A stretch of 64,000 nucleotides of DNA from Bacillus_AD sp047238185 (lineage in GTDB: Bacteria > Bacillota > Bacilli > Bacillales > DSM-1321): assembly GCF_047238185.1 (NCBI RefSeq), contig NZ_JBDFMI010000001.1, positions 620,001 to 684,000 on the forward strand, in the 5' to 3' direction. Shown here one piece after another: positions 26,819 to 35,626 of this stretch; the stretch's first letter is position 1; each line of letters begins with the position of its first letter. The translations under genes and the position numbers were made by a program. The notes under the pieces are model-generated. The model saw nothing but the letters and a program-made list of their open reading frames with translations. It did no database searches and had not been told where the DNA came from.

Positions 26819-29137
26819 TTAGTTCGCTGTCAGCGAAGATGTCGGAACAAAGCCGATTTCATTCGAAGTTGTTTTAATGAGTGTCCAGTTCCCTACTTGA
26901 TAGCCGATTGTTACTTGGTCATTCTTTTTCAGAAGGCCTATTTGTCCATAAGAGACAGAAGGCCCTTTTCTGAATGGCAGCGAATCGGTACTGACCGCCA
27001 TTTCTCCCACAAATGAAATGGCCGGGCTGTCGATGCGGAGGCTGTAGTCAATGGCTCTGGCCAGGAAGACAGCATAATCAGCACGGATGATGTTTAAACC
27101 AGAACCGAATGAACCGTCTTTTAATCCTTGTGCAATTCCTCTCGATTTCAGTGCTTGGGCTGCACCGGATGCAGAATTGCCGTAGCTATAATCAAACGCT
27201 CTGCTGATCATAAGGGCCATTTCCCCTCGTGTTACGCTAGCATCGGGTTTAAATGTTCCGTCACTGTATCCGGAAAGGATTTTTTTGTCCACAGCAGATT
27301 GGATATAACCGGAAGCAAATGAATTCGAGCCGACGTCCTTAAAGATGGTGGTTCTCTTCGCTCCATCCAGATTTAACGTGCGCCCGATCATTGCAGCGGC
27401 TTCAGCTCTGTTTACTTGCCGGTCAGGATTGAAATTGCCGTTTAAATCCCCAGTTACGATATTCCCTTGGGCTAAATAAGCAATTTCTTGATATGCCCGG
27501 TAACTAGTTGAGAGATCAGAAAAAACAGATGGCTCGGTACCTGGCTTGTCAATTGGCTTATCTGTAGGTTTATCAGTGGCAATCCCATATTTAACGGCAA
27601 AGGCTTGAGTGCTTTCAACACCAGTGGCAGAAACAGAGGTAACCTCATACGTATAGTTTTTGCTTGCCGATGCAGTTTTATCGGCAAAAACGGTATTGCC
27701 GTTTGTATTGTAGACTACATCTACTATATTGGCGGGATTTTGCCGAGATCCCCCGGTAGTTGCTTCATATCGATAGATAATATATTTTCTGGCCTGTATG
27801 CTGTTTTGGTCTTTAATCGTCAGCTTCATCCCTGAAGCATCCTTTGTTACTTGTACGGAAGTGGGGATAGCAGGCTGAGCAGTATTTTTCCAAGGTACGC
27901 CAGGCGTAACGGCTGTGTAATTGTATAGTTGCTGTGTAAGAGCGGTGGCATAGCTTAATCGATTAGCCTGAATGTCTTTTAGAGAAAAATGCATCTGGCC
28001 AAGGGCTATTTGGTTATTTCTGTTTGCAATGACCTGGTTCGGGAGTTCCGCTTTATTGCTCCAGGCCTTATCGGTATCCTTGCCAACCTTGTAATCTGCC
28101 ATGCCGATATATAAATTGACTGGGTGCACTTTTGCATACGTTTGGACTTCCTTGCTCCACCAATCTAACAGAATGGAATAATTGGCCGCCGTACTGCTTC
28201 TTGACCAATAGACTTGCGGAGCAATATAGTCAATAGTTCCCGCTTTGATCCATTGTCTTGTATCTGCATAAAGATCATCATAGTTGCTCAATGCTTTTGT
28301 ATTGCTTCCCGTAGAATCAACGGATTTGTTTCTCCACACACCGAAAGGCGAAATGCCGAACTGCACATGTGATTTCGTGTTTTTGATTGAAGTATACAGT
28401 TTCTTGATCAGCTGATTGACATTGTCACGGCGCCAATCCTTCACATTTTTGAATGCTGTGCCATATTTTTTGTAGGCTGCACTATCAGGGAAGGCTTGTC
28501 CGGAAATAGGGTAAGGATAAAAATAATCATCCATATGGACGGCATCTATATCATAATTGGCTGTCAGTTCTTTTACAGTAGAAACTAGGTAATCCTGAAC
28601 TTCAGGAAGGCCAGGGTTCAAATAGTATTGGCTGCCGTATTTCACTACCCAGCTTGGATGGGTCCGCGCAACATTAGTGGCCGAAAGGCTTGTTAATGGC
28701 TTACCTGGCATAGTGACCCGATAAGGATTGATCCAGGCATGCAATTCCATGCCCCGTTTATGCGCTTCATCGACCATAATCGCTAAAGGATCATAACCAG
28801 GGTTGGTGCCTTGTGCCTTTCCGGTTATATAGGAAGACCATGGAGCTAATTTAGACGGATATAAAGCATCATTCGTCGGCTTTACCTGGAAAATGGCAGC
28901 GTTGAATTTTTGCGCTTTCAGCTTGTCCAAAGTAGTTTGTGCCCATGATGTGTACTGTGCTTTTGTCATACCGGCTTTCAAATCGATATTTGAAACGGTC
29001 GCAATCCAGGCAGCGCGCATTTCATTTTTGGGTTGGGCATTTCCTGCCGCTTTGCCTTGGAAGGGCATAACACCAACGAATAAACTGATGGCCATGGCAA
29101 GTGCCATTACCATTTTAACAATCATTTTTCTTTTCAT
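26819..29137 (-). CDS. Secreted GHL10-family glycoside hydrolase-like protein with SLH and SH3 domains
   Basis: A 772-residue exported protein. A signal peptide (MKRKMIVKMVMALAMAISLF, cleavage near AKA-AG) precedes a family-10-like hydrolase domain (EMRAAWIATVSNID, YDPLAIMVDEAHKRGMELHAWINPY, DAVHMDDYFYPYP). A fibronectin-III-like segment follows at about 420-510, then two clear S-layer homology repeats and a degenerate third (FNPDRQVNRAEAAAMIGR, FKPDASVTRGEMALMISR). A bacterial SH3 domain ends the protein (LPFRKGPSVSYGQIGLLKK). It should sit on the cell wall and act on peptidoglycan or a wall polysaccharide; the substrate is inferred. The open frame extends to 29218, but ATG 29137 fits the signal peptide and the Shine-Dalgarno GGGGAG. 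Confidence 0.9.
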   Translation of the reverse strand: MKRKMIVKMVMALAMAISLFVGVMPFQGKAAGNAQPKNEMRAAWIATVSNIDLKAGMTKAQYTSWAQTTLDKLKAQKFNAAIFQVKPTNDALYPSKLAPWSSYITGKAQGTNPGYDPLAIMVDEAHKRGMELHAWINPYRVTMPGKPLTSLSATNVARTHPSWVVKYGSQYYLNPGLPEVQDYLVSTVKELTANYDIDAVHMDDYFYPYPISGQAFPDSAAYKKYGTAFKNVKDWRRDNVNQLIKKLYTSIKNTKSHVQFGISPFGVWRNKSVDSTGSNTKALSNYDDLYADTRQWIKAGTIDYIAPQVYWSRSSTAANYSILLDWWSKEVQTYAKVHPVNLYIGMADYKVGKDTDKAWSNKAELPNQVIANRNNQIALGQMHFSLKDIQANRLSYATALTQQLYNYTAVTPGVPWKNTAQPAIPTSVQVTKDASGMKLTIKDQNSIQARKYIIYRYEATTGGSRQNPANIVDVVYNTNGNTVFADKTASASKNYTYEVTSVSATGVESTQAFAVKYGIATDKPTDKPIDKPGTEPSVFSDLSTSYRAYQEIAYLAQGNIVTGDLNGNFNPDRQVNRAEAAAMIGRTLNLDGAKRTTIFKDVGSNSFASGYIQSAVDKKILSGYSDGTFKPDASVTRGEMALMISRAFDYSYGNSASGAAQALKSRGIAQGLKDGSFGSGLNIIRADYAVFLARAIDYSLRIDSPAISFVGEMAVSTDSLPFRKGPSVSYGQIGLLKKNDQVTIGYQVGNWTLIKTTSNEIGFVPTSSLTAN

Positions 29138-29462
29138 TCTCTTGTATAACTCCCCTTTGCAGATTGATATATTACAAAACATATATCTTTTTAGTTCCAA
29201 TAGATGGTTCACGATCAAAAGACCGCTCCTATTGGTTCAATATGGCTGAAGGCGGCATTAACTAGATTCAACATTCCCTTTTTCTTATGAAACACCTTCT
29301 TTAACTATGTAATGATTGTTGACTGAAAAATAATGAAAAAAGAATGATTTATGTTTTTCATTATTTTCCAAAAAATTAAACACCATCTATTAGTATATCA
29401 AAACATCATACAAATAGAAGTAACCATTTATATCCAGATACCTTGCCGGATAGAGTCTCTGT
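29138..29462. other. Intergenic region upstream of the GHL10/SLH gene
   Basis: About 325 AT-rich bases. On the - strand a weak promoter TTGATA-N17-TAATTT lies at about 29372-29400. No terminator was seen for the methyltransferase gene that ends here on the same strand. Confidence 0.3.
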
Positions 29463-30302
29463 TCAATATGCCTTGCAAACATACGCGGACATAGGCTTTA
29501 TGCTAGTTTTGCTTGATTGCATCAATAGATCTATTTGCGATCGCAGTAATCGTTCCGCCTTTAACGGTAAGCCAGTAATCTGTTTCAATTCATTTTCGTA
29601 TTCTGAAAGAACAAAATCCACTTCCCACTTAGCATCCTGCAGCATCGGGGAATAGATTTGGCTGTCTCTTTCTATTTCCCAGCCTGCTTGCCCAATGAGG
29701 TTCCTAATGTCATTGGGTGTAAATAGCGTCCTGATATTAGATTGGCTTTCTTCCTTCCAGCATTCATATTGCGCCTGGATAAGGGCCGCCATAAGATGGG
29801 GCATTTGCTCTATATCCATTATTCGACTGTCCCATTCCGCAAAGCATAAGGAAGCTCCCCAACTCCGTGTCCTGTGGAAAAGTTTCTGTAATTCTTCCGG
29901 AGATGAAAAATACCAAGAGCAATGGGAAAAAATAATATAATCGAATTCATTCTTCTCGAATTGGACGTCCGGCGATAGTAAGTCGAGATTATACGAAAAT
30001 TGAATGGTCTTCCCTAATGGAGAATCCTTTAAATAAGTTGATGCTTCCCCCAATGTAAATGGGGCCCCATAGGCGGGTGATGCGATATCGACTGCATGGA
30101 TAAAGCCATCTTTCCCGGCGGCGTATGCAAGCACGGCTGTCATGTCTCCCTGCCCGCAACCAATTTCCAAAATCCTGCTTCCTTTTTTGATCCCCCAGTA
30201 ATGTGCCAGTTTGAGCCTGTGCTCTGTTTGAATCTCTTGAATGCTTGTATCCTCTCCATGAATCATACAGTTTACTATATAGTCTATAATTGCTTTATCC
30301 AT
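29463..30302 (-). CDS. SAM-dependent methyltransferase, class I
   Basis: A 279-residue Rossmann-fold methyltransferase. Motif I is ILEIGCGQGDMT, the acidic motif II region is FIHAVDIAS, and the motif IV region is FDYIIFSHCSWYFSS. The substrate cannot be read from the sequence. ATG 30302 has the strong Shine-Dalgarno AGGAGGAG. It stands alone between the wall hydrolase and the yjdF riboswitch, on the opposite strand to the latter. Confidence 0.85.
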   Translation of the reverse strand: MDKAIIDYIVNCMIHGEDTSIQEIQTEHRLKLAHYWGIKKGSRILEIGCGQGDMTAVLAYAAGKDGFIHAVDIASPAYGAPFTLGEASTYLKDSPLGKTIQFSYNLDLLSPDVQFEKNEFDYIIFSHCSWYFSSPEELQKLFHRTRSWGASLCFAEWDSRIMDIEQMPHLMAALIQAQYECWKEESQSNIRTLFTPNDIRNLIGQAGWEIERDSQIYSPMLQDAKWEVDFVLSEYENELKQITGLPLKAERLLRSQIDLLMQSSKTSIKPMSAYVCKAY

Positions 30303-30423
30303 GAATGTCTCCTCCTAGTTATCTGGAAATATAGTAGTATATTCCATTTTATCATTTGTTTGAATGTTTTGAATGATATAGTATTGCTTGTTTATCAGAG
30401 TGCCAAAAATTGTTATTCGGCAG

Positions 30424-30429
30424 TATAAT
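30424..30429 (+). promoter_or_regulatory. -10 element before the yjdF riboswitch
   Basis: Perfect TATAAT at 30424-30429, without a good -35, just upstream of the structured leader. Confidence 0.4.
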
Positions 30430-30436
30430 AGTAATG

Positions 30437-30550
30437 AGTGTAAAAACACAGTCTGGTTGGTAGTCCAGGCATATGGAGGATTCTTCATATCAGTAACCTT
30501 CCCCCTCGGGATGTCCGGCACTTGATATATTCATAAAGAGGGGGCTGTTT
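30437..30550 (+). ncRNA. yjdF-type riboswitch (azaaromatic sensor) with Shine-Dalgarno sequestration
   Basis: A structured leader directly before a YjdF-family start. Visible helices are CTGG/CCAG (about 30453-30468), ATATG/CATAT (30471-30490) and CGGG/CCGG. CCCCCTC at 30501-30507 is perfectly complementary to the Shine-Dalgarno GAGGGGG at 30538-30544, a translational switch. The stretch CAGTAACCTTCCCCCTCGGG followed by ATGTCCGGCAC resembles the yjdF motif from memory. The known yjdF RNA binds azaaromatic compounds. Confidence 0.7.
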
Positions 30551-30552
30551 GC

Positions 30553-30966
30553 ATGAAGCTGACAGTGTATTACGATGGCCAATTTTGGGTTGGCATTTTA
30601 GAATGGACTGCAGATGGCAAATGAATGGTCCATCGCCATCTGTTCGGCGTGGAACCGAGCAATGAAGAAATCCTGCTTTTTGTACACGATCGCCTGCAGT
30701 CTTGTATGGACAGGACGATTCCGGTCGATGTTGTATCTGATATAAAGAAAAAGAGCAGAAATAATCCTAAGAGGGCTGCACGTGAGGCTGCCAAGGAAAT
30801 GAAAAAGAAGGGGATCAGCACAAAATCGCAGGAAATTGTAAAGGAGTCAATGGCTGCCCGAAAAGAGTGGATAAAAACGAATTCAAAGGCCAAGAAAGAA
30901 GAGCATAAGGCCTTTATATGGCAGAAAAAAATGGAGAAAAGAAAGAAGAAACATCGCGGGCATTGA
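30553..30966 (+). pseudogene. yjdF: yjdF (DUF2992 family), interrupted by an in-frame TGA
   Basis: Reading from ATG 30553 gives MKLTVYYDGQFWVGILEW..., the usual YjdF N-terminus. A TGA stop comes at 30622-30624 after 23 codons. The same frame then continues from ATG 30625 with HLFGVEPSNEEILLFVHDRL and a Lys-rich tail to 30966, the rest of the family. There is no frameshift: one codon is replaced by a stop. Either the gene is inactivated by a nonsense change, or TGA is read through, or translation restarts at the abutting ATG. A sequencing error is also possible. The function of YjdF is unknown; it is the standard target of the yjdF riboswitch. Confidence 0.8.
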
Positions 30967-30993
30967 ATGGATGATGCCGAAATATGTAAACGG

Positions 30994-31025
30994 AAAAAGG
31001 ATCCTGCCTGATAGGATCCTTTTTA
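30994..31025 (+). terminator. Intrinsic terminator after yjdF
   Basis: AAAAAGGATCCT (30994-31005) pairs with AGGATCCTTTTT (31013-31024). Confidence 0.9.
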
Positions 31026-31169
31026 AACATTCTAAGGAATAAACGTATGCAATGGCTTTGCCGGATGAATAAAGGTATCTTGGAGAGAGCATATTACACA
31101 TACTTTAACGTTATAATCCTTTTGCCCTTCTTTGTCATGAAGGGTTTTTATCTGAAGATTGAGAGGAAT

Positions 31170-31198
31170 TTGACTTTTATAAAAGAAATTTTTATACT
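31170..31198 (+). promoter_or_regulatory. SigA promoter of the marR-ABC operon
   Basis: TTGACT (31170-31175), 17-base spacer, TATACT (31193-31198). The operator palindrome starts within the -10 box. Confidence 0.85.
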
Positions 31199-31229
31199 TA
31201 AGTTACTTAATTATTAAGTAACTTAAGTA
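31195..31229. promoter_or_regulatory. 35-bp perfect palindrome, probable MarR operator
   Basis: Two 17-base arms (31195-31211 and 31213-31229) are exact reverse complements around the single base 31212; the core is AGTTACTTAAT/ATTAAGTAACT. It covers the end of the -10 and the start site of the promoter and lies just upstream of the MarR gene, so autorepression is the natural reading. Confidence 0.8.
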
Positions 31230-31256
31230 ATTTGTACGCAAAGCGGGGTGAACTCA

Positions 31257-31709
31257 TTGAATGAAGAAATAGAAAGGTCAAGCACTGCAGAATTGATTTT
31301 GGCTTTTATGCAATTCCATAAGCTGAATTGGCAGAGAAGTGCAGTTGATGACCATAATCCGAGTGAGATGAGGCTACTAATCAGCATATTTGAAGTGAAC
31401 CGGCACAGAGGCAAAGATGTAAAAGCCGCTGAATTAAGCCGAATATTGCATATTTCCCCTTCTTCCGTAACCCAGCTTCTGAATAAACTGGAGAAGGATG
31501 GTCTGCTCATGCGGCAAATGTCAGAACGGGACCGGCGTTCCATGCTTGTTTCGCTGACCGATGAAGGAATAAAAGCAGCAGACCAGGGGAGGCAGCGTAT
31601 AGCGGCGGTCTTTGAGGAACTGGTTGGCTATTTGGGGGAAAAGGACAGCCGACAATTGACAGAACTGATGAATAAGGTTTTTGCCTTTTTTAATCAAAGA
31701 AAACTATAG
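31257..31709 (+). CDS. MarR family transcriptional regulator
   Basis: A 150-residue winged-helix repressor. The recognition helix region is LSRILHISPSSVTQLLNKLE and the wing is RQMSERDRRSMLVSLTDEG. TTG 31257 is preferred over GTG 31248 because the only Shine-Dalgarno (GGGGTG, 31245-31250) overlaps the GTG. It lies at the head of an operon with two ABC half-transporters and behind a promoter overlapped by a long palindrome. It probably represses its own operon and is relieved by an exported drug. Confidence 0.9.
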   Translation: MNEEIERSSTAELILAFMQFHKLNWQRSAVDDHNPSEMRLLISIFEVNRHRGKDVKAAELSRILHISPSSVTQLLNKLEKDGLLMRQMSERDRRSMLVSLTDEGIKAADQGRQRIAAVFEELVGYLGEKDSRQLTELMNKVFAFFNQRKL

Positions 31710-31721
31710 AGGAGGCGCTTT

Positions 31722-33449
31722 ATGATAAAACTATTCCGGCAGCTGCGCCCATTCGTGTGGATAATCTTAGCTGTCTTGATATTAGTGTTTCTGCAGTCTC
31801 TATCAGACTTATATTTGCCGACATTAATGGCGGATATTATTGATAAAGGAGTAGTGCAGGAAGATATACCGTATATATGGAAAATTGGCGGCTTCATGCT
31901 TGCAGTTGCCGCACTGGGAGCCATTTGTGCGATTGCTGCCAGCTATTATTCCGCAAAAGTATCAATGTCGTTCGGAAAGAGATTAAGGGGGAATGTTTTC
32001 TCTCATGTAGAAGCTTTTTCGCTTCAGGAATTTGATCAAGTGGGTACAGCTTCCCTCATTACTAGAACAACCAATGATATCACTCAGGTACAGATGGTCT
32101 TGAACTTATTGCTTCGCGTTATGGTGACTGCACCGATGATGGCGATCGGCGGTATTATTATGGCTTTTTCAAGAGACAGCAAAATATCAGTAGTGATTTT
32201 AATTGCTGTACCGATTTTGTTTGCTGTCGTGTTGTTCGTTGTCAAAAAAGGGATGCCTCTTTTCAAAAAGGTTCAGGTTAAATTGGACCAGGTGAATAGA
32301 GTTCTTCGTGAAAATTTGACTGGTGTACGTGTTATCCGTTCATTCAATACCATTGATTATGAAAAGAAGCGGTTTGATTTAGCAAATGGCGACTTGACGG
32401 ATATTTCGATTAAAGTTAATAAGATCATGGCAGTGATGATGCCGGCGATGATGTTCATTATGAATATAACAAGTATAGCAATCGTTTGGTTCGGGGCAAT
32501 CCGAATAGATCATGGCAATATGCAGGTCGGCGACCTAATGGCATTGCTCCAATATGCTATGCAGATTATGTTTTCTATGGTCATGCTTTCTATGATGTTT
32601 GTACTGATTCCCCGTGCTTCCGCATCAGCAGACCGTATAAATGAGGTGTTGGAAATGAGCCCTGTCATCAAAGAGACAGAGAAAATGGATATCAACGCTG
32701 TTAAGAAAGGCTATGTGGAATTCAAAAACGTTACGTTCAGATACCCAGGTGCAGAGGCGCCGGCATTAACGGATATTTCATTCAGTGCCAAGCCTGGTGA
32801 AGTGACAGCTATCATTGGAGGTACAGGCTCCGGTAAATCTACGCTCATCAAGTTGATTCCCCGTTTCTATGAAATTGAAGGGGGAAGCATCGAAATAGAC
32901 GGAGTGGAAAGCAACCAGTACACACTGAATGATTTACGGGCAAAAATGGGGCTTGTTCCGCAAAAGGCGGTCTTGTTCACGGGAACCGTTGCAGAGAATA
33001 TCCGATTTGGCAATGAAGCAGCATCAATGGAAGATGTGAAGCATGCGGCGGATATTGCGCAAGCGACCAACTTTATTTCTGCTATGAAAGATGGTTTCGA
33101 CTCTGACATATCCCAAGGAGGGACAAATGTATCCGGTGGTCAAAAGCAACGATTATCGATTGCGAGGGCATTGGTAAGGAAACCGGAAATCTATTTATTC
33201 GATGACAGTTTCTCTGCATTGGATTTTAAGACCGATGCCAAGCTGAGGGCAGCACTAAAAAGCGAAACGAAAGAATCTACCATGTTCATCGTTGCACAAC
33301 GTGTCAGTACGACTATGGATGCAGATCGGATTATTGTACTGGATCAAGGAAAAGTGGCTGGCATAGGGACTCATAAACAATTGATGGATTCCTGCGATGT
33401 TTATAAAGAAATCGTATCTTCTCAGTTATCAGAGGAGGAGATTGCATGA
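31722..33449 (+). CDS. ABC exporter half-transporter, degenerate ATP site subunit
   Basis: A 575-residue half-transporter: six membrane helices (about 1-310), then the ATPase. Walker A is GGTGSGKST and the signature is VSGGQKQRLSIARAL. Walker B reads IYLFDDSFSALD, with Asp where the catalytic Glu is expected. This pattern marks the degenerate-site member of heterodimeric exporters such as BmrC or TM287. Related to B. subtilis YfiB/BmrC. AGGAGG overlaps the marR stop. The stop overlaps the next gene by four bases. Confidence 0.92.
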   Translation: MIKLFRQLRPFVWIILAVLILVFLQSLSDLYLPTLMADIIDKGVVQEDIPYIWKIGGFMLAVAALGAICAIAASYYSAKVSMSFGKRLRGNVFSHVEAFSLQEFDQVGTASLITRTTNDITQVQMVLNLLLRVMVTAPMMAIGGIIMAFSRDSKISVVILIAVPILFAVVLFVVKKGMPLFKKVQVKLDQVNRVLRENLTGVRVIRSFNTIDYEKKRFDLANGDLTDISIKVNKIMAVMMPAMMFIMNITSIAIVWFGAIRIDHGNMQVGDLMALLQYAMQIMFSMVMLSMMFVLIPRASASADRINEVLEMSPVIKETEKMDINAVKKGYVEFKNVTFRYPGAEAPALTDISFSAKPGEVTAIIGGTGSGKSTLIKLIPRFYEIEGGSIEIDGVESNQYTLNDLRAKMGLVPQKAVLFTGTVAENIRFGNEAASMEDVKHAADIAQATNFISAMKDGFDSDISQGGTNVSGGQKQRLSIARALVRKPEIYLFDDSFSALDFKTDAKLRAALKSETKESTMFIVAQRVSTTMDADRIIVLDQGKVAGIGTHKQLMDSCDVYKEIVSSQLSEEEIA

Positions 33450-35311
33450 GTAAGCATGAAAAAATGCCGAATAAAGCACCAGGGGGCATGGGACACGGCC
33501 ATGGCAAAGGCGGAATGCCAGCAAAGAAAGCGAAGGATTTCAAAGGGACGCTGAAGCGTTTGATCCGCTACTTGGCTCCCCATAAAATCAGATTGCTGAC
33601 CGTATTCATAGCAGCAATCCTGAGCACTATATTTACCATTTTATCACCGAAGTTACTAGGGAAAGCCACTACGAAAATCTTTGAGGGCATTGGTATGAAA
33701 ATGTCCGGCGCACCCGGTGCATCGATTGATTTTGGTTATATTGCCAATATTTTAATTCTGTTGGCTGGCCTATATGTACTCAGTTCGCTTTTCAGTTTCA
33801 TTCAGCAGTTTGTCATGGCAGGAGTGGCACAGCGAACTGTCTATACGTTAAGAAAAGAAGCCGATGCCAAAATCAACCGGCTGCCTTTGAATTATTTTGA
33901 TTCAACCACCCATGGTGAGACTCTAAGCAGAGTCATCAATGATGTGGATAATATTTCAACTACTCTACAGCAAAGTCTGACGCAAATCATTACCTCTGTC
34001 GTTACGTTGGTCGGGGTTATTGTTATGATGCTCACTATATCCCCTGTGATGACACTTATTTTATTGCTGACATTGCCATTAAGCGCTGTTGTTGCAGGTG
34101 TGGTAGCCAAGAGGTCGCAACGCCACTTTATGGGCCAGCAAAGAACATTAGGCCAGCTGAGCGGCCATGTCGAGGAAATGTATACAGGCCATGAGATAGT
34201 AAAAGCTTTTGGCCATGAAGAAAAAGCGAAGCGGAAATTTGATGCCATCAATGAAGAATTGTATGAATCCGGCTGGAAAGCGCAATTCATATCAGGCATT
34301 ATAATGCCGCTCATGTCGTTCGTTAACAATATCGGTTACGTTTTGATTAGTGTGGTCGGTGGCATTATGGTCACGCAAAAAGCGATCACTGTCGGTGATA
34401 TACAGGCATTTATCCAATATGCACGCCAATTTTCGCAGCCTATCACCCAAACAGCGAATATCATGAATATTATTCAATCAACTGTTGCTTCGGCAGAACG
34501 TGTCTTTGAATTATTGGACCAACCGGAAGAAGTGCCAGAAGAAAAAGCGCCGGTTAAGATTATGGATCCAAGAGGCGAAGTGGAATTTAAGCATGTTTCA
34601 TTCGGCTATAAAAAAGACGAAATGCTTATTCATGATATGAATATATCGGTAAAGCCCGGCCAAATGATCGCCATTGTCGGTCCGACAGGCGCTGGGAAAA
34701 CGACTTTGATCAATTTGTTGATGCGTTTTTATGAGATCAATTCGGGTTCAATCCTAATTGATGGAGTGGATATCACTAAAATGAAACGCAGTGATTTGCG
34801 CAGCATGTTCGGTATGGTGCTTCAGGATACATGGCTATTCAACGGCACCATCAAAGAAAATATAGCGTATGGCCGTTCTGGGGCAAGTGATGAAGAAGTA
34901 TTTCAAGCCTCTAAGGCAGCGCATGCCGACCATTTTATCCGGACATTGCCCGAAGGCTATGATACCGTCTTGAATGAAGATGCGACGAATATTTCACAAG
35001 GGCAAAAACAATTATTGACCATTGCTCGGGCCATTTTGGCCAATCCGTCTATACTAATCCTGGATGAAGCAACAAGTTCTGTGGATACAAGGACGGAGAT
35101 GTCGATTCAAAAGGCAATGAATGTATTGATGGAAGGAAGAACCAGCTTTGTTATAGCCCATCGCCTTTCCACTATCCAGGATGCTGATTTAATCTTGGTC
35201 ATGAATGAAGGCAGTGTAATCGAACAGGGCAATCATGAGGAACTACTGGAGCAGGGCGGCTTTTACGCCGACTTATATAATAGCCAATTTTCCTCCAAGC
35301 GTTTAGCGTAA
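33446..35311 (+). CDS. ABC exporter half-transporter, catalytic subunit with His-rich N-terminus
   Basis: A 621-residue partner of the preceding subunit. The first 30 residues are Gly/His/Lys-rich (GGMGHGHGKGGM), then six membrane helices and an ATPase with Walker A GPTGAGKTT and Walker B ILILDEATSSVD (canonical Glu). Its signature is ISQGQ and not LSGGQ, the complementary degeneration expected in a heterodimer. Related to YfiC/BmrD. ATG overlaps the upstream stop (ATGA). Likely a multidrug or peptide exporter; the substrate is unknown. Confidence 0.92.
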   Translation: MSKHEKMPNKAPGGMGHGHGKGGMPAKKAKDFKGTLKRLIRYLAPHKIRLLTVFIAAILSTIFTILSPKLLGKATTKIFEGIGMKMSGAPGASIDFGYIANILILLAGLYVLSSLFSFIQQFVMAGVAQRTVYTLRKEADAKINRLPLNYFDSTTHGETLSRVINDVDNISTTLQQSLTQIITSVVTLVGVIVMMLTISPVMTLILLLTLPLSAVVAGVVAKRSQRHFMGQQRTLGQLSGHVEEMYTGHEIVKAFGHEEKAKRKFDAINEELYESGWKAQFISGIIMPLMSFVNNIGYVLISVVGGIMVTQKAITVGDIQAFIQYARQFSQPITQTANIMNIIQSTVASAERVFELLDQPEEVPEEKAPVKIMDPRGEVEFKHVSFGYKKDEMLIHDMNISVKPGQMIAIVGPTGAGKTTLINLLMRFYEINSGSILIDGVDITKMKRSDLRSMFGMVLQDTWLFNGTIKENIAYGRSGASDEEVFQASKAAHADHFIRTLPEGYDTVLNEDATNISQGQKQLLTIARAILANPSILILDEATSSVDTRTEMSIQKAMNVLMEGRTSFVIAHRLSTIQDADLILVMNEGSVIEQGNHEELLEQGGFYADLYNSQFSSKRLA

Positions 35312-35626
35312 AGGAAGTAGACGAGAATAACTATAAACGGATCATTTTACATGAAGTGATTCAAAAACTGAAAAAATCCGGACTAATATGGAACTCTATT
35401 AAGGATTTCATATTATCGTCCGGATTTTTCTTTATTAGATATACTTTTGTCCCAGCTCCATCTTTTTTGTTGTGACTAAGATAACCGTAAGCTCGGTCTG
35501 ATATTCAAAAGTGTGGAAAAACGGATATTTCCGATTGTTCCCTTTTTGTACTAAACGTATAGGCTGCTTCATAAAATGGTATGGATAGTTACTGTTTTCG
35601 TGCAGTGATAGAGAGGAGGAAAGGGT
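35312..35626. other. Gap between the ABC operon and spoVID
   Basis: 315 bases with the terminator at 35371-35430. A SigE promoter is expected for spoVID. Only a weak -10-like CATAAAAT (35570-35577) was found, with no -35 at proper spacing. Confidence 0.3.
35371..35430 (+). terminator. Intrinsic terminator of the ABC operon
   Basis: AAAATCCGGAC and GTCCGGATTTT form the outer stem, continued by TAATATG/CATATTA inside, followed by a T-run. Confidence 0.85.

Noticed and set aside
30553..30966. yjdF broken by a frameshift
   Set aside because: Both halves are in the same frame, so it is a single stop codon.
35570..35577. CATAAAAT as a SigE promoter of spoVID
   Set aside because: No -35 element at proper spacing.
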